From assembly GCF_000526215.1 (NCBI RefSeq), contig NZ_JAFQ01000004.1, positions 6,324,001 to 6,388,000 on the forward strand: DNA of 64,000 nucleotides, written 5' to 3'. Made by a program: the position numbers and the translations under genes. Shown here piece by piece: positions 63,770 through 64,000 of the stretch. How positions within the stretch are numbered: the first letter of the stretch is position 1; each line of letters begins with the position of its first letter. The DNA is from Nocardia sp. BMG51109. GTDB taxonomy: Bacteria > Actinomycetota > Actinomycetes > Mycobacteriales > Mycobacteriaceae. The notes beneath the pieces are model-generated. The model was not told the DNA's origin. It did no database searches and saw only the letters and a program-made list of their open reading frames with translations.

Positions 63770-63775
63770 TAACGT
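63770..63775 (+). promoter_or_regulatory. -10 box of a leaderless promoter for the peptidase gene
   Basis: TAACGT is followed by exactly 7 nt and the ATG, directly after the palindrome array. Confidence 0.55.
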
Positions 63776-63782
63776 CGGAACC

Positions 63783-64000
63783 ATGAACGCGCACTCGGAG
63801 GAACGGTTCACGGCGGAGGTCTACGGCAAGCGGCTGGAGCGTGCGGCGGAACTGACCCGGGCGGCCAAGCTGGACGCCCTGCTGATCACGCCGGGGCCCG
63901 ATCTGCGGTATCTGATCGGCTCCGGGGCGCAATCGTTCGAGCGATTGACCTGCCTGGTGATCCCGGCCAGCGGCGAGACCGCGTCGGTGGTGATCCCGAA
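63783..64000 (+). CDS. Xaa-Pro peptidase (PepE/PepQ-like, M24 family), 3'-truncated by the window edge
   Basis: Only the first 72 codons are present. The creatinase-type N-terminal domain is recognisable: [34 protein letters not shown], read in pieces, and [19 protein letters not shown]. The metal-binding pita-bread domain lies beyond the window. It matches the gene that neighbours the exonuclease in M. tuberculosis (pepE). Confidence 0.82.
   Translation, partial: MNAHSEERFTAEVYGKRLERAAELTRAAKLDALLITPGPDLRYLIGSGAQSFERLTCLVIPASGETASVVIP

Noticed and set aside
1..64000. tRNA, rRNA, CRISPR arrays, prophage or transposase genes
   Set aside because: None was recognised on either strand.

Overview
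The window comes from a high-GC actinomycete of the mycolic-acid group, most likely Nocardia or a close relative. It carries the Mycobacterium-type Pup-proteasome block (dop, pup, prcA, pafA, pafB, pafC, tatA, tatC, helY, then a 5'-3' exonuclease and a PepE-type peptidase), MIRU-like 77-bp repeats and many leaderless starts (TAnnnT about 7 nt before the start codon).

Layout. 0-3.7 kb: the end of a membrane glycosyltransferase, a 47-codon relic of a geranylgeranyl-reductase gene, a secreted cyclophilin, and a Nudix/GntR pair. 4.1-6.6 kb: the 5-oxoprolinase operon pxpABC, with three tandem 77-bp coupling repeats between pxpA and pxpB. 6.7-12.2 kb: a catabolic island (HisD paralogue, LysR regulator, MHS-type transporter, amidase). 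12.4-15.6 kb: a deazaflavin-dependent reductase, a secreted TAP-like hydrolase and a TetR regulator with twin operators. 15.9-20.2 kb: three tandem PapA/condensation-like acyltransferases. 20.7-22.4 kb: an ArsC-like protein and a DUF418 membrane protein.

22.6-48.0 kb is the main discovery. One minus-strand operon of about 24.5 kb encodes a BBE-type FAD oxidase, a 4758-residue four-module NRPS (first module N-methylating, third module with the exact Thr code), a KS-AT-cMT-ACP-TE polyketide synthase, an unusual acyl-CoA-dehydrogenase homologue lacking the usual catalytic Glu, and a P450. The NRPS/PKS/dehydrogenase trio is the known minimal set for peptide epoxyketone proteasome inhibitors (epoxomicin, eponemycin, TMC-86A). 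The module plan fits an epoxomicin-like N-acyl-N-methyl tetrapeptide. Convergent with the end of the operon lies a proteasome beta-subunit gene (prcB) with Ser at mature position 49, the S1-pocket site altered in resistant proteasomes.

48.7-60.5 kb is the housekeeping Pup-proteasome and Tat/HelY block. There prcB is missing from its expected place between pup and prcA. A 69-codon ORF of unrecognised sequence fills the slot and is coupled to both neighbours by overlapping start/stop codons. The only beta subunit in the window is therefore the one in the inhibitor cluster. My inference is that this strain makes an epoxyketone and has replaced or relocated its proteasome beta subunit as self-resistance, with the cluster sitting directly beside the proteasome locus.

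60.6-64 kb: a QQWG-repeat DUF4333 protein, a GNAT acetyltransferase, repeat-bearing intergenic DNA, a 5'-3' exonuclease, an array of 15-bp palindromes, and the start of a Xaa-Pro peptidase gene. I saw no tRNA, rRNA, CRISPR array or transposase.
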